DNA of 13,025 nucleotides, taken from Deltaproteobacteria bacterium (lineage in GTDB: Bacteria; Myxococcota_A; UBA796; UBA2385). Below are positions 6,910 to 13,025 of this stretch, piece by piece; position 1 is the first letter of the stretch; each line of letters begins with the position of its first letter. The DNA lies in assembly GCA_947462115.1 (NCBI GenBank), contig CANHON010000101.1, positions 1 to 13,025 on the forward strand. Reading direction: 5' to 3'. The translations under genes were made by a program, and so were the position numbers. The notes beneath the pieces are model-generated. The model was given only the letters and a program-made list of their open reading frames with translations. It was not told the DNA's origin and did not search any database.

Positions 6910-8634
6910 CTACCAGACGCCCGCTGGCCAGCCGCCCTTGCGCGGGTCGCTGCCGCCAGAGATGCCGGCCGCGTCCGCCGAGATCAGCTGAACGGCCGAA
7001 AAGAACGGCATCTGCTTGATGGTGTGCCCGCGGGCCGCGAGCAGCGCGATGGTGTCCGGGCTCAGCCCCTCGTCCACAAACAGCAGCTCGGGCTGCCATT
7101 GGTGGTGCACCCGGGCCTCCGACACGGCCTGGCTCGGGCTCATGCCGAAGTCCACGACGTTGAGGATCGCCTGCAGCGTGCTGGAGATGATGAAGGGGCC
7201 GCCGCTGCCGCCCACCGCGATGCGCTGGCCCTGCGGCCCGATGAGCAAGGTCGGGCTCATGCTCGACAGGGGTCGGGCGCCGGCCGCCACCTCGTTGCGG
7301 GCGCTGCCGACCAAACCAAAGGCGTTCGGCACACCGGGGCGGGCGACAAAGTCGTCCATCTCGTTGTTCAGCACGATGCCGAAGCGCTCGGTGACCACGC
7401 CGCTGCCAAAGCTCGTGTTGACGGTCGTCGTCAACGCGACGCCCCATCCGTCGGCGTCGAGGGCGGAGATGTGTTGGGTACCCGCGTCTCGCCCCGGATC
7501 GACGGCCGCGCCATAGGCCCCGGTCGGCAGGGTACGGGAGGGCAAGATGGCCCGACGGATCGCCGAGACACGGTCTGCAGACAGGAGCATCGCCGTGTCG
7601 ACGGGTGCGCGGTCGGGATCGCCCATGTGTTGGGCACGATCCGCGAAGCCGTGCTTGAGCACCTCGACGATCAGGTGCAGGTACTCGGCGCTGTTGTGGC
7701 CGTACTCCGCCACCGGCAGGCCCTCGAGCACGGCCAGCGCCTGCAAGATCACGACCCCGCCCGAGGACGGCGGCGGCATCGTCACGACCCGCCAGCCCCG
7801 GTAGCTGCCGAGGAGGGGCGCCCGGTCTTTGGGGGCGGCCGCGGCGAGATCGGCAGCGGTGAGCACCCCGCCGGTGGCCTTGGCGCTGCGCACGATGTCC
7901 TCGGCGATCTCGCCGATTTGCATGGCCGCCGCCCCGCCGCGCCCGAAGCGCTCGAGGGCCGTGGCCAGCTTGGCCCGCCGCGCCCGCTCGCCGGCGCTGG
8001 GCTTGACGCCCGGGCCGAAAATAGCGTCGGTCAGGCCGCCCTCCTCGTAGCTCGCGAGGGACTTGAGCAGGTGGGCGCCCGGCTCAAAGCCCTCGTGGGC
8101 GAGGCGGTAGGCCGGCGCGACCACCCGGCGGAGGGGCAGGCGGCCGTGCCGCGCGTGCAGCAGGGCGAGGCCGGGGCCCTCCATCGGCACCGCCACCGCG
8201 AGGCCGCCCCGGACGCTCGCTTTGGGATCGGCGCTCTGCACGAACAGGTCGCGGTGGGCGGCGGCCGGCGCCACCTCCCGGAAGTCGAGGGCCGCCACCT
8301 GGCCGTCGGGCGCCATCAGCACCGCGAAGCCCCCGCCGCCGAGGCCGCTGGCCGAGGGCTGGACGACGCCGGCCGCGAGCGCCGCGGCCACAATGCCGTC
8401 CACCGCGTTGCCCCCGGTGGCGATGATCGAGGCCCCGGCCTCGCTGGCCAGCAGGTGATCGGCGGCCACCATGCCGCGACGACCGAGGGCGGGCGGCGGC
8501 GCGGCCCCCAGGGAGAGCAGCGCGGCGAGCCCGAGGGAAAGGGCCGCAGCGGCGCCGCGCCACCCAAGGGCGGGCCGAGGCGCCCCGGCGCGCGGGTCGG
8601 CCGGGGGAGACAAGCGGGGACGAAGCGTGGACAT
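6910..8634 (-). CDS. ggt: Gamma-glutamyltransferase
   Basis: A 574-residue gamma-glutamyltransferase precursor, which hydrolyses or transfers the gamma-glutamyl group of glutathione and related compounds, normally outside the cytoplasm after self-cleavage. A signal sequence or N-terminal anchor is visible at about residues 25-47 (Ala/Leu-rich). The large-subunit block SGLGGGGFAVL and LDFRE (R119, matching the substrate-binding Arg of E. coli GGT) are present. Self-cleavage is expected before T386 in GTQHIS; most relatives read TTH at this place. Small-subunit blocks NNEMDDF, RPLSSMSPT and the C-terminal DPRKGG support the call. The oxyanion-hole region reads GGSGGPFI where E. coli has GSPGGSRI. 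The ATG at 8634 is preceded by GAGGAG. The gene follows the FAH-fold gene by 38 bases and is probably co-transcribed with it. Confidence 0.95.
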   Translation of the reverse strand: MSTLRPRLSPPADPRAGAPRPALGWRGAAAALSLGLAALLSLGAAPPPALGRRGMVAADHLLASEAGASIIATGGNAVDGIVAAALAAGVVQPSASGLGGGGFAVLMAPDGQVAALDFREVAPAAAHRDLFVQSADPKASVRGGLAVAVPMEGPGLALLHARHGRLPLRRVVAPAYRLAHEGFEPGAHLLKSLASYEEGGLTDAIFGPGVKPSAGERARRAKLATALERFGRGGAAAMQIGEIAEDIVRSAKATGGVLTAADLAAAAPKDRAPLLGSYRGWRVVTMPPPSSGGVVILQALAVLEGLPVAEYGHNSAEYLHLIVEVLKHGFADRAQHMGDPDRAPVDTAMLLSADRVSAIRRAILPSRTLPTGAYGAAVDPGRDAGTQHISALDADGWGVALTTTVNTSFGSGVVTERFGIVLNNEMDDFVARPGVPNAFGLVGSARNEVAAGARPLSSMSPTLLIGPQGQRIAVGGSGGPFIISSTLQAILNVVDFGMSPSQAVSEARVHHQWQPELLFVDEGLSPDTIALLAARGHTIKQMPFFSAVQLISADAAGISGGSDPRKGGWPAGVW

Positions 8635-8638
8635 CGGG

Positions 8639-8644
8639 CTCCTC
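8639..8644 (-). promoter_or_regulatory. Ribosome binding site of the ggt gene
   Basis: GAGGAG on the minus strand, 4 bases before the ATG at 8634. It supports this start, and thereby the inclusion of the signal sequence. Confidence 0.7.
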
Positions 8645-8672
8645 GGCGGCGCGGGCGGTCGCCGAGCCCCGC

Positions 8673-9491
8673 TTATCGCCGCGCGGCGGCCCGGTCGGCC
8701 CGGGCGATCACTGGGTTGCTCAGCCGACCCACGCCCTCCAGGATCACTTCCACCACGTCACCTTCAACCAGGGGCCCCACACCGGCCGGCGTGCCGGTCA
8801 GCAGCAGGTCGCCGGGCAGCAGCGTCATGATGTGGCTGACGAAGGAGAGCAGCGCCGCGGTGTCAAAGACCATCTGGTCGGTGTTCCCGTCTTGGCGCAC
8901 CTGACCGTTCACCTCGGCGCGGACCCCGAGCCGGGCCGGCGGCGGGCCGAGGACCAGCCAGGGCCCGATCGGACAGAAGCCGTCAAATCCTTTGCCGCGG
9001 GCGAAGACCCCGTCCGCGCGCTGGAAGTCCCGCGCCGTCACGTCATTCCCGCAGGTGTAGCCGAGCACGCCGGCGAGGCACTCCTCGGGGCTCGCGCAGT
9101 ACAGCGTGCGGCCGACGACGACGGCCAGCTCGGCCTCGTGGTCCACCCGCTCGGTGCCGGGCGGCAAGGGGATCGGGTCGTTCGGGCCGACCAAGGCGGT
9201 GGGCGGCTTGAGGAAGACCTTGGGCACCGGCGGCACCGGCTTGCCCATCTCTGCGGCGTGGTCGCGGTAGTTGGAGCCGATGCCGATGATCTTGCTCGGC
9301 ATGATCGGCGCGAGCAGCCGAACGGCGCTCAGCGGCTGCGGCTCGCCCTGGGCCCGGTGCTCGCCGAAGATGTCGCCGACGATCGGCTGAAAACGGCTCG
9401 TGGGGAGGGCTTCAGCCTCGGCCGAGAGCCCGGTGACCCACCCGTAGGTGTAGCGGCCGTCCTTGTCGATGGCCCGTGCGAGGCGCTGCAT
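8673..9491 (-). CDS. Fumarylacetoacetate hydrolase (FAH) family protein
   Basis: A 272-residue cytoplasmic enzyme of the FAH fold, a family that cleaves or decarboxylates small 2-keto acids using a divalent metal. The core motif IIGIGSNYRDHAAEMG is at residues 68-83. The metal ligands are E119 and E121 in DHEAELAVVVG, and D150 in GNDVTARD; K167 in ARGKGFDGFCPIGP is the usual conserved Lys. LLTGTPAGVGPL (230-241) is the standard C-terminal signature. The exact substrate (fumarylpyruvate, acylpyruvate, 2-keto-3-deoxy sugar acid or oxaloacetate) cannot be told from the sequence. The ATG at 9491 lies 2 bases after the stop of the kinase gene and has a GGTGGG-like site inside that gene's end, so the two are almost certainly co-transcribed. 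The length is normal for single-domain members. Confidence 0.93.
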   Translation of the reverse strand: MQRLARAIDKDGRYTYGWVTGLSAEAEALPTSRFQPIVGDIFGEHRAQGEPQPLSAVRLLAPIMPSKIIGIGSNYRDHAAEMGKPVPPVPKVFLKPPTALVGPNDPIPLPPGTERVDHEAELAVVVGRTLYCASPEECLAGVLGYTCGNDVTARDFQRADGVFARGKGFDGFCPIGPWLVLGPPPARLGVRAEVNGQVRQDGNTDQMVFDTAALLSFVSHIMTLLPGDLLLTGTPAGVGPLVEGDVVEVILEGVGRLSNPVIARADRAAARR

Positions 9492-9493
9492 GG

Positions 9494-10549
9494 CTAGCCC
9501 ACCGCCGCGGCGAGGCGGACGGCCTCGGCCAGCTTGGCGCGGTCCTGCACCACGGCGCCGACCTGGCTGACGGCCAAAGCAGCGACCCGCGCGGCGAGAT
9601 CAGCGGACCGGGCGGCGTCCCAGCCGTTCACGTAGCCGTAGAGGAAGCCGGCGGCGTAGCAGTCGCCCGCGCCGGTGGTGTCGACCGCCTGCACCGGATG
9701 CACGCCGACCGCGACCCGCTGGCCCTTGTGGGCGACGATGGAGCCGCGCCCGCCGAGCTTCAGCACGGCCGTGTTGACCCGCGGGGCCAGCCAGTCGAGC
9801 GCGGCCTCCGGGCTCGTGGCGGTCGGCACCAACATGCGGGCCTCCTCCTCGTTCATAAAGACGACGTCCACGAGCTCTTCGATCAAGGGGATCATGTGGT
9901 CGCGGGTCAGCGTCACGACAAAGGGATCGGAGACATCGAGGCTGACGATCACCTGCTCTTGCGCCGCGACCGCCATGGCCTCAGCCGCGCGGGACCGCAT
10001 CGGATCGCCGAGCAGCAGGTAGCCTTCAACGTGCAGCACGCTGCTCTCGCGGATCCGCTGGTCGAAGGTGCCGAGGCTCTGCAGCCCCACGGCGGCGCCG
10101 AGATCGGTGAGCATCGTGCGCTCGGCGTCCACCGTCGAGATGATGCTGAGGCACTTGCCGGTGTTGGCGGCGCGGGTCCAGGCCAGCGCGTGACCGCCGC
10201 AGGCCTCGTCCATGCTCTGGGCGTAGAGGCGGCCGAGCTGGTCATCGCCCACCTGACCGCAGAACAGCGTGCGGGCGCCCATGTAGCCGAGGGTGGCGAT
10301 GCTGTTGGCGCCGCTGCCGCCGGAGCGGATGCTCACGCCGTGCACCTGAATCTCGTGGAAAATGCTCTGCCAGCGGTCGTGATCGACGGGCGTGCTGTGT
10401 CCGCGGGCGATGCCGACGCGGGCGAGCAGCTCGTGCTCCTCCATGCGAACCAGCGCGTCTACGAGGGCGTTCCCGAGGCCGACCACGTCAAAACGGGCGT
10501 CAGCGGCGCGGCGAAACATCGGCGTTCCAGCGGAGAGGGGGCTGCTCAC
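9494..10549 (-). CDS. PfkB family kinase, adenosine-kinase-like
   Basis: A 351-residue cytoplasmic ATP-dependent kinase of the PfkB (ribokinase/adenosine kinase) family. DVVGLGNALVDALV near residues 21-34 opens the fold, and SGGSGANSIATLGYMGA (76-92) is the first PfkB signature. DTTGAGD at 290-296 is the second signature, with D296 as the expected catalytic base. The stretch RTMLTDLGAAVGL resembles bacterial adenosine kinases, so a nucleoside is a likely substrate, but sugar kinases of this group cannot be excluded. Start choice: the GTG at 10549 has GGAG with a 6-base spacer. The in-frame ATGs at 10561 (no clear site upstream) and 10519 are alternatives, and all three precede the conserved core. 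It is the first gene of the minus-strand run and sits opposite the flippase-like gene. Confidence 0.92.
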   Translation of the reverse strand: MSSPLSAGTPMFRRAADARFDVVGLGNALVDALVRMEEHELLARVGIARGHSTPVDHDRWQSIFHEIQVHGVSIRSGGSGANSIATLGYMGARTLFCGQVGDDQLGRLYAQSMDEACGGHALAWTRAANTGKCLSIISTVDAERTMLTDLGAAVGLQSLGTFDQRIRESSVLHVEGYLLLGDPMRSRAAEAMAVAAQEQVIVSLDVSDPFVVTLTRDHMIPLIEELVDVVFMNEEEARMLVPTATSPEAALDWLAPRVNTAVLKLGGRGSIVAHKGQRVAVGVHPVQAVDTTGAGDCYAAGFLYGYVNGWDAARSADLAARVAALAVSQVGAVVQDRAKLAEAVRLAAAVG

Positions 10550-10555
10550 GGGGGT

Positions 10556-10559
10556 CTCC
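10556..10559 (-). promoter_or_regulatory. Ribosome binding site that favours the GTG start of the kinase
   Basis: GGAG on the minus strand, 6 bases before the GTG at 10549. It overlaps the alternative ATG at 10561, so both starts are unlikely to be used equally. Confidence 0.5.
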
Positions 10560-10561
10560 AT

Positions 10562-10708
10562 CGGGGCAGCGCGCCAGCGCGCGCCATTGGTAGGGTCGGC
10601 GCGCCTGCTATGCCGCCGCGCGCGCATCGGACCACAAGGGCGGACCCAAGTCGAGCCGACCGCCGGCCCACGGCGATGGGCTATGGTCCAAGGCGGAGAC
10701 CCGGCCGA
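10562..10708. promoter_or_regulatory. Divergent intergenic region (kinase / flippase-like genes)
   Basis: About 147 non-coding bases between two diverging genes must hold the promoters for both the minus-strand run and the plus-strand pair. It is dense in GCGC steps, including the palindrome GGCGCGCC at 10598-10605. A weak sigma70-like pair is possible on the plus strand (TTGGTA at 10587-10592, TATGCC at 10609-10614, 16-base spacer), but it matches consensus poorly. No convincing minus-strand promoter was found by eye. GGAG at 10695-10698 is the likely ribosome site for the flippase-like gene. Confidence 0.45.
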
Positions 10709-11797
10709 ATGTCCGCCAGCGCCCCGCCACCGCCGCCTCGCCCCCGCTGGCTCCGCTTGGCCATCCCGTTCGCGGTGAGCCTGGCGGCGCTGTTCTGGTT
10801 CTCTGCCGGCGTGGACTGGGCCAGCCTCGGCGCCGCGCTCGGCCGGGTGCGCCCAGCCTGGGTCGCCGTCGCCAGCGCCCTGCTCCTCGGAGAATTCGGG
10901 CTGAGGGCCCTGCGTTGGGGCGTGCTGCTCCGCCCGCTCGGCGCCGGGGCCCGCACCCGCGACCTGCTGGCCGCCCAGCTTATCGGCGCCGCCGCCAACA
11001 CCCTGCTGCCGCTGCGGGCCGGCGAGCTCGCGCGCCCCATCGTCGCGGCGAACCGCACCGGCCACCAGCTGAGCGCCGTGGTCGCGACCGCCGTGATGGA
11101 GCGGGTCTTCGACCTGTTCGGCCTGACCTCGGTGCTGCTGTTGATGGCCTTGACCCTGCCGCCCGCGCCGCCCGACGAGCAGCACCTCATCCGAAACCTC
11201 AAGCTCTACGGCGGCGCCTTCGGCCTCGCCGCCGCGGTGGCCCTGGCGATCTTCTTCGCGCTCGCCACCCAAAAGACCGCCGCTCGGGCCGTGTTTGAGC
11301 GCATCCTTTGGCTCGGCCCGCCCGTGGTTCGGCCGCCCTTCCTCGGGCTCTTCGATGGCTTTGTGGCCGGCCTCGGCTCCACCCGGCGGCCCCTCGCCTT
11401 GATCCAGGCCGGCGCCTTGTCGATCACGATGTGGACCAACGGCGCCCTGGCGATTTGGTGCTTGTTTCAAGCCTTTGACAGCGGGCTGCCCTTCGGCGCG
11501 GCCTGCTTCACCGCCGTCGCCATCGCGCTGACCGTGGCGCTCCCCCAAGCACCGGGCTTCCTCGGCGTGTTTCACGTGGCGATGGAGAAGACGATGGTGC
11601 TGTGGGGCCAGCCCTCCGCCGAGGCCAAGGCCTTCGCCGTGGTGTTCTGGGCGGTGAGCTTCTTGCCGGTCACCGGGCTCGGCCTCCTGGCGATGTGGCG
11701 CGAGGGCTTGCAGCTCCGCGGGCTCCTCCAACGGGCCCCGAGTACGGAGACATCTGTATGGAATACACCTCACTCTGAGCCCAACGGTGCCCCTTGA
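10709..11797 (+). CDS. Flippase-like (UPF0104 / LPG synthase TM domain) membrane protein
   Basis: A 362-residue inner-membrane protein with about seven to eight hydrophobic segments (near residues 17-33, 51-68, 89-101, 134-150, 168-186, 230-250, 262-280 and 308-328). The family signature NTLLPLRAGELARP (97-110) followed by RTGHQLSAVVATAVMERVFD (116-135) and LPQAPGFLGVFHVAME (278-293) is that of the lysylphosphatidylglycerol synthase TM region / UPF0104 family. No C-terminal aminoacyl-transferase domain follows, so lipid or glycan flipping is more likely than lysyl transfer, which is an inference. The ATG at 10709 is chosen with GGAG 10 bases upstream; an in-frame ATG at 10676 would add 11 residues. 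The last 20 or so residues are polar, with fewer G/C third positions, and overlie a palindromic element at 11742-11759. Its TGA overlaps the next start (TTGA). Confidence 0.9.
   Translation: MSASAPPPPPRPRWLRLAIPFAVSLAALFWFSAGVDWASLGAALGRVRPAWVAVASALLLGEFGLRALRWGVLLRPLGAGARTRDLLAAQLIGAAANTLLPLRAGELARPIVAANRTGHQLSAVVATAVMERVFDLFGLTSVLLLMALTLPPAPPDEQHLIRNLKLYGGAFGLAAAVALAIFFALATQKTAARAVFERILWLGPPVVRPPFLGLFDGFVAGLGSTRRPLALIQAGALSITMWTNGALAIWCLFQAFDSGLPFGAACFTAVAIALTVALPQAPGFLGVFHVAMEKTMVLWGQPSAEAKAFAVVFWAVSFLPVTGLGLLAMWREGLQLRGLLQRAPSTETSVWNTPHSEPNGAP
11742..11759. promoter_or_regulatory. Imperfect 7-4-7 inverted repeat, candidate operator
   Basis: GTACGGA-GACA-TCTGTAT lies inside the last codons of the flippase-like gene, 34 bases before the flavoprotein start. 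It shares 12 of the 14 arm bases with the perfect repeat at 12764-12781. A second perfect repeat, TGTAT-GGA-ATACA (11755-11767), overlaps its right arm. The local sequence is much richer in A and T than its surroundings, as expected for a promoter or operator. The binding protein is unknown and not in the window. Confidence 0.5.
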
Positions 11798-12714
11798 GCC
11801 GCCCTCCCCTCCCCTGGGCCACGCCCCGCTACGACCTCGGCCCGCCCAAGACCGTCGCCATCGGCGATCACGCCGTGGACCTCCGGGGAGACGCGCTCGC
11901 CGGGAGACGCGTGGCGGTCCTCCTCTGCGGGGGCATCGCCGCCTTCAAGGGGCCGTCGCTGCTCCGGGCGCTGCGCCGCGAGGGCGCTGAGACGACCGCC
12001 TTTCTCAGCGAGGAGGCCCACCGCTACGTCGCGGCCGACGCGCTGAGCTGGGCCGCCGACCGCCCGGTGGTCACCGCGCTGAGCCCCCGGGCCGAGCACC
12101 TGTCCGACAGCGCGCCCTTCGACGCCTACCTGCTCGCGCCCGCGACCTACAACAGCATCAACAAGCTCGCCGTCGGCGTGGCCGACAGCCTCGTCACGAC
12201 CACCCTGGCGAGCGCCCTCGGCCGGATGGAGCGCGGCGAGGCCGCGGTCCTGGTGGCGCCGACCATGCACGGCAGCATGCACAACAGCATCCTGCAGGGC
12301 TCTCTGGTGCGCCTCGCTGCAATGGGCGTGCACGTGGTCCCGCCCCGCGATGCCCTCGGCAAGGACAACCTGCCCACCGAAGAGGCGCTGGTCGCCGCGG
12401 TCTGCCGCGCCCTGGCTCGGTCCGAGGACGCCCACAAGCGCGTCCTCCTCATCGGCGGCCGCTGGCCACGCCCCGACCAGAGCCTGCCCGGCGGCCCGCT
12501 CCCCCGCTCGCCGGACGGAGACTGGCGCAGCGCGGCCTGGCGGCGCCACCTGAGGGGCCAGCAGCTCGGCATTTTCCTCCCGATGGACGCCAGCGGGGCG
12601 CCCGAGGGGGTGCCCGTTCGGCGCTTTGGTCGCTGGGCCGAAGCCGAGGCCATCGCCGCGGCTTGCTTGGAGAACAACGCCGTGGACGAGGTGATCGACC
12701 TCTCGCTGCGCTGA
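11794..12714 (+). CDS. CoaC-like flavoprotein (PPC decarboxylase domain, no CoaB half)
   Basis: A 306-residue cytoplasmic flavoprotein of the HFCD/phosphopantothenoylcysteine decarboxylase type. The FMN loop CGGIAAFKG is at residues 45-53 and the probable catalytic His is H102 in AEHLSD. LAPATYNSINKLAVGVADSL (114-133) is the classical flavin/phosphate block. The active-site clamp reads PTMHGSMHN (156-164), where E. coli CoaBC has a PxMNxxMW motif; the form with His resembles archaeal Dfp proteins as I remember them. The part after residue 215 (RVLLIGG onward) is about 90 residues and does not show the CoaB synthetase motifs, so this may be a decarboxylase-only protein or one with another substrate. 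The TTG start at 11794 overlaps the preceding TGA and has no clear ribosome site; an in-frame GTG at codon 28 is less likely because it would remove most of the N-terminal extension. Confidence 0.85.
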   Translation: MSRPPLPWATPRYDLGPPKTVAIGDHAVDLRGDALAGRRVAVLLCGGIAAFKGPSLLRALRREGAETTAFLSEEAHRYVAADALSWAADRPVVTALSPRAEHLSDSAPFDAYLLAPATYNSINKLAVGVADSLVTTTLASALGRMERGEAAVLVAPTMHGSMHNSILQGSLVRLAAMGVHVVPPRDALGKDNLPTEEALVAAVCRALARSEDAHKRVLLIGGRWPRPDQSLPGGPLPRSPDGDWRSAAWRRHLRGQQLGIFLPMDASGAPEGVPVRRFGRWAEAEAIAAACLENNAVDEVIDLSLR

Positions 12715-12722
12715 AGGGGCGT

Positions 12723-12736
12723 CCGCCCACGGGCGG
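12723..12736 (+). terminator. Weak hairpin after the flavoprotein gene
   Basis: CCGCC-CACG-GGCGG begins 9 bases after the stop codon of the flavoprotein gene. No T-run follows, so it is at best a weak or Rho-assisted terminator, or simply a structured 3' end. Confidence 0.3.
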
Positions 12737-12763
12737 CAGCTGGTACGGACAACACCGCAGACC

Positions 12764-12781
12764 ATACGGATTACTCCGTAT
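12764..12781. promoter_or_regulatory. Perfect 7-4-7 inverted repeat, candidate operator
   Basis: ATACGGA-TTAC-TCCGTAT is a perfect 18-base inverted repeat in the 160-base gap before the truncated gene at 12875. Another TACGGA half-site begins at 12744, exactly 21 bases (two helical turns) before the left arm, and a TCCGTA half-site is at 12854-12859 next to the ribosome site. Size and symmetry fit a dimeric repressor such as a TetR-family protein. The block is far less GC-rich than the DNA around it. No convincing -35/-10 pair could be assigned. Confidence 0.65.
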
Positions 12782-12814
12782 CGTGACAGACGCGCTTCAG
12801 GCGGCGCGGCGCGG

Positions 12815-12853
12815 CGGGTGCCTGCCCAGGGACGGGATAGCAGGCCGCACCCG
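12815..12853 (+). other. Stem-loop in the leader of the gene at 12875
   Basis: CGGGTGC (12815-12821) pairs with GCACCCG (12847-12853), and inside it CTGC (12822-12825) pairs with GCAG (12840-12843). A 3-base bulge (12844-12846) and a 14-base loop remain. The stem ends 10 bases before the ribosome binding site, so it could affect translation or mRNA stability. Part may be chance in GC-rich DNA. Confidence 0.4.
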
Positions 12854-12863
12854 TCCGTAGGTC

Positions 12864-12868
12864 AGGAG
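12864..12868 (+). promoter_or_regulatory. Ribosome binding site of the gene at 12875
   Basis: AGGAG with a 6-base spacer to the GTG at 12875. This is one of the best ribosome sites in the window and fixes the start of the truncated gene. Confidence 0.75.
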
Positions 12869-12874
12869 CGCCCC

Positions 12875-13025
12875 GTGGCCGTCAACCGCGCCGAGATCGT
12901 CGACCAGAACTTCATCCGCGAGGTGGAGGCCGCGCTGGGTCAGCCCGCGCCGCCCGCCGCCGACCTGAGCGCGGCGCCGTGGCCAGGCTCGCCCCTGACC
13001 GGCCGCGAGGCCATCGCCTGCTTCG
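12875..13025 (+). CDS. N-terminal fragment of an unidentified protein, possibly an E1-type TPP enzyme
   Basis: A GTG start followed by 50 codons that stay open to the window end; nearly all third positions are G or C. It begins MAVNRAEIVDQNFIREVEAA and continues through a Pro/Ala-rich stretch to PGSPLTGREAIACF. The LTGREAIACF ending resembles the N-terminal entry (LTG.e.l.lF) of the thiamine-diphosphate 2-oxo acid dehydrogenase E1 family, but the fragment is too short to be sure and lacks any cofactor motif. The strong ribosome site and the operator-like repeat upstream indicate a separately regulated gene and not a continuation of the flavoprotein operon. Confidence 0.7.
   Translation, partial: MAVNRAEIVDQNFIREVEAALGQPAPPAADLSAAPWPGSPLTGREAIACF

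Noticed and set aside
4672..8904. Plus-strand open frames at 4672-5814, 5820-7019 and 7024-8904
   Set aside because: They lie antisense to the lipoprotein, DUF1501, gamma-glutamyltransferase and FAH genes; no recognisable domains and biased composition.
9476..10708. Upstream extension of the flippase-like gene back to 9476
   Set aside because: The frame is open, but it runs antisense through the kinase gene. The family homology begins only after 10709, where a ribosome site is present.
10562..11773. Upstream extension of the kinase frame to 11773
   Set aside because: It runs antisense to the flippase-like gene, is rich in Gly/Arg/Gln/Glu and lies outside the PfkB fold.
12723..12736. Hairpin as a strong intrinsic terminator
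   Set aside because: There is no T-run after the stem; kept only as a weak, low-confidence feature.
1..13025. Insertion sequences, CRISPR arrays, tRNA or rRNA genes, phage or toxin-antitoxin genes
   Set aside because: No repeat arrays, transposase motifs, tRNA-like folds or rRNA stretches were seen, and nearly all the DNA is accounted for by the genes listed.

Overview
The window is very GC-rich (by eye close to 70%), with G or C at almost every third codon position. It is densely packed with genes that have short gaps or 4-base overlaps. Three traits suggest a Myxococcota or Bradymonadota-like bacterium (older class Deltaproteobacteria): a DUF1501 / PSCyt-type secreted gene cluster, lipoproteins with (L/A)AVGC or AALGC lipoboxes followed by acidic or Asp-Thr linkers, and the base composition. 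This placement is inferred from style. No rRNA, tRNA, mobile element or CRISPR array is visible.

Left part, plus strand: the tail of an unrecognised protein (2-445), then a YgiQ-type radical SAM protein (510-2495). This gene ends tail-to-tail against the next gene with no intervening base; the two stop codons together form TGATCA.

Centre, minus strand: seven genes run without a break from about 10549 down to 2496, with gaps of 2, 38, 55, -4, -4 and 11 bases, so they may form one long transcript. In order of transcription they are a PfkB-family (adenosine-kinase-like) kinase, a fumarylacetoacetate-hydrolase-fold enzyme, a gamma-glutamyltransferase, a Tat-exported DUF1501 protein, a cysteine-rich lipoprotein with no recognised domain, a DUF1549/PSCyt2-like lipoprotein with one heme motif, and a small monoheme cytochrome-like lipoprotein. 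The last four overlap or nearly overlap and all carry export signals. They look like one envelope redox or hydrolytic module of unknown substrate, and are the most interesting coding content here.

Right part, plus strand: a divergent intergenic region of about 147 bases leads to a polytopic flippase-like (UPF0104 / LPG-synthase TM) protein (10709-11797). Its TGA overlaps the TTG start of a CoaC-like flavoprotein (11794-12714) that lacks a recognisable CoaB half. The 160-base gap that follows holds a perfect 7-4-7 inverted repeat, a leader hairpin and a strong ribosome binding site in front of a gene cut by the window end (12875 onward). A matching, imperfect 7-4-7 repeat lies 34 bases before the flavoprotein start, inside the last codons of the flippase gene. 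One repressor not encoded in this window may therefore control both the flavoprotein and the truncated gene.
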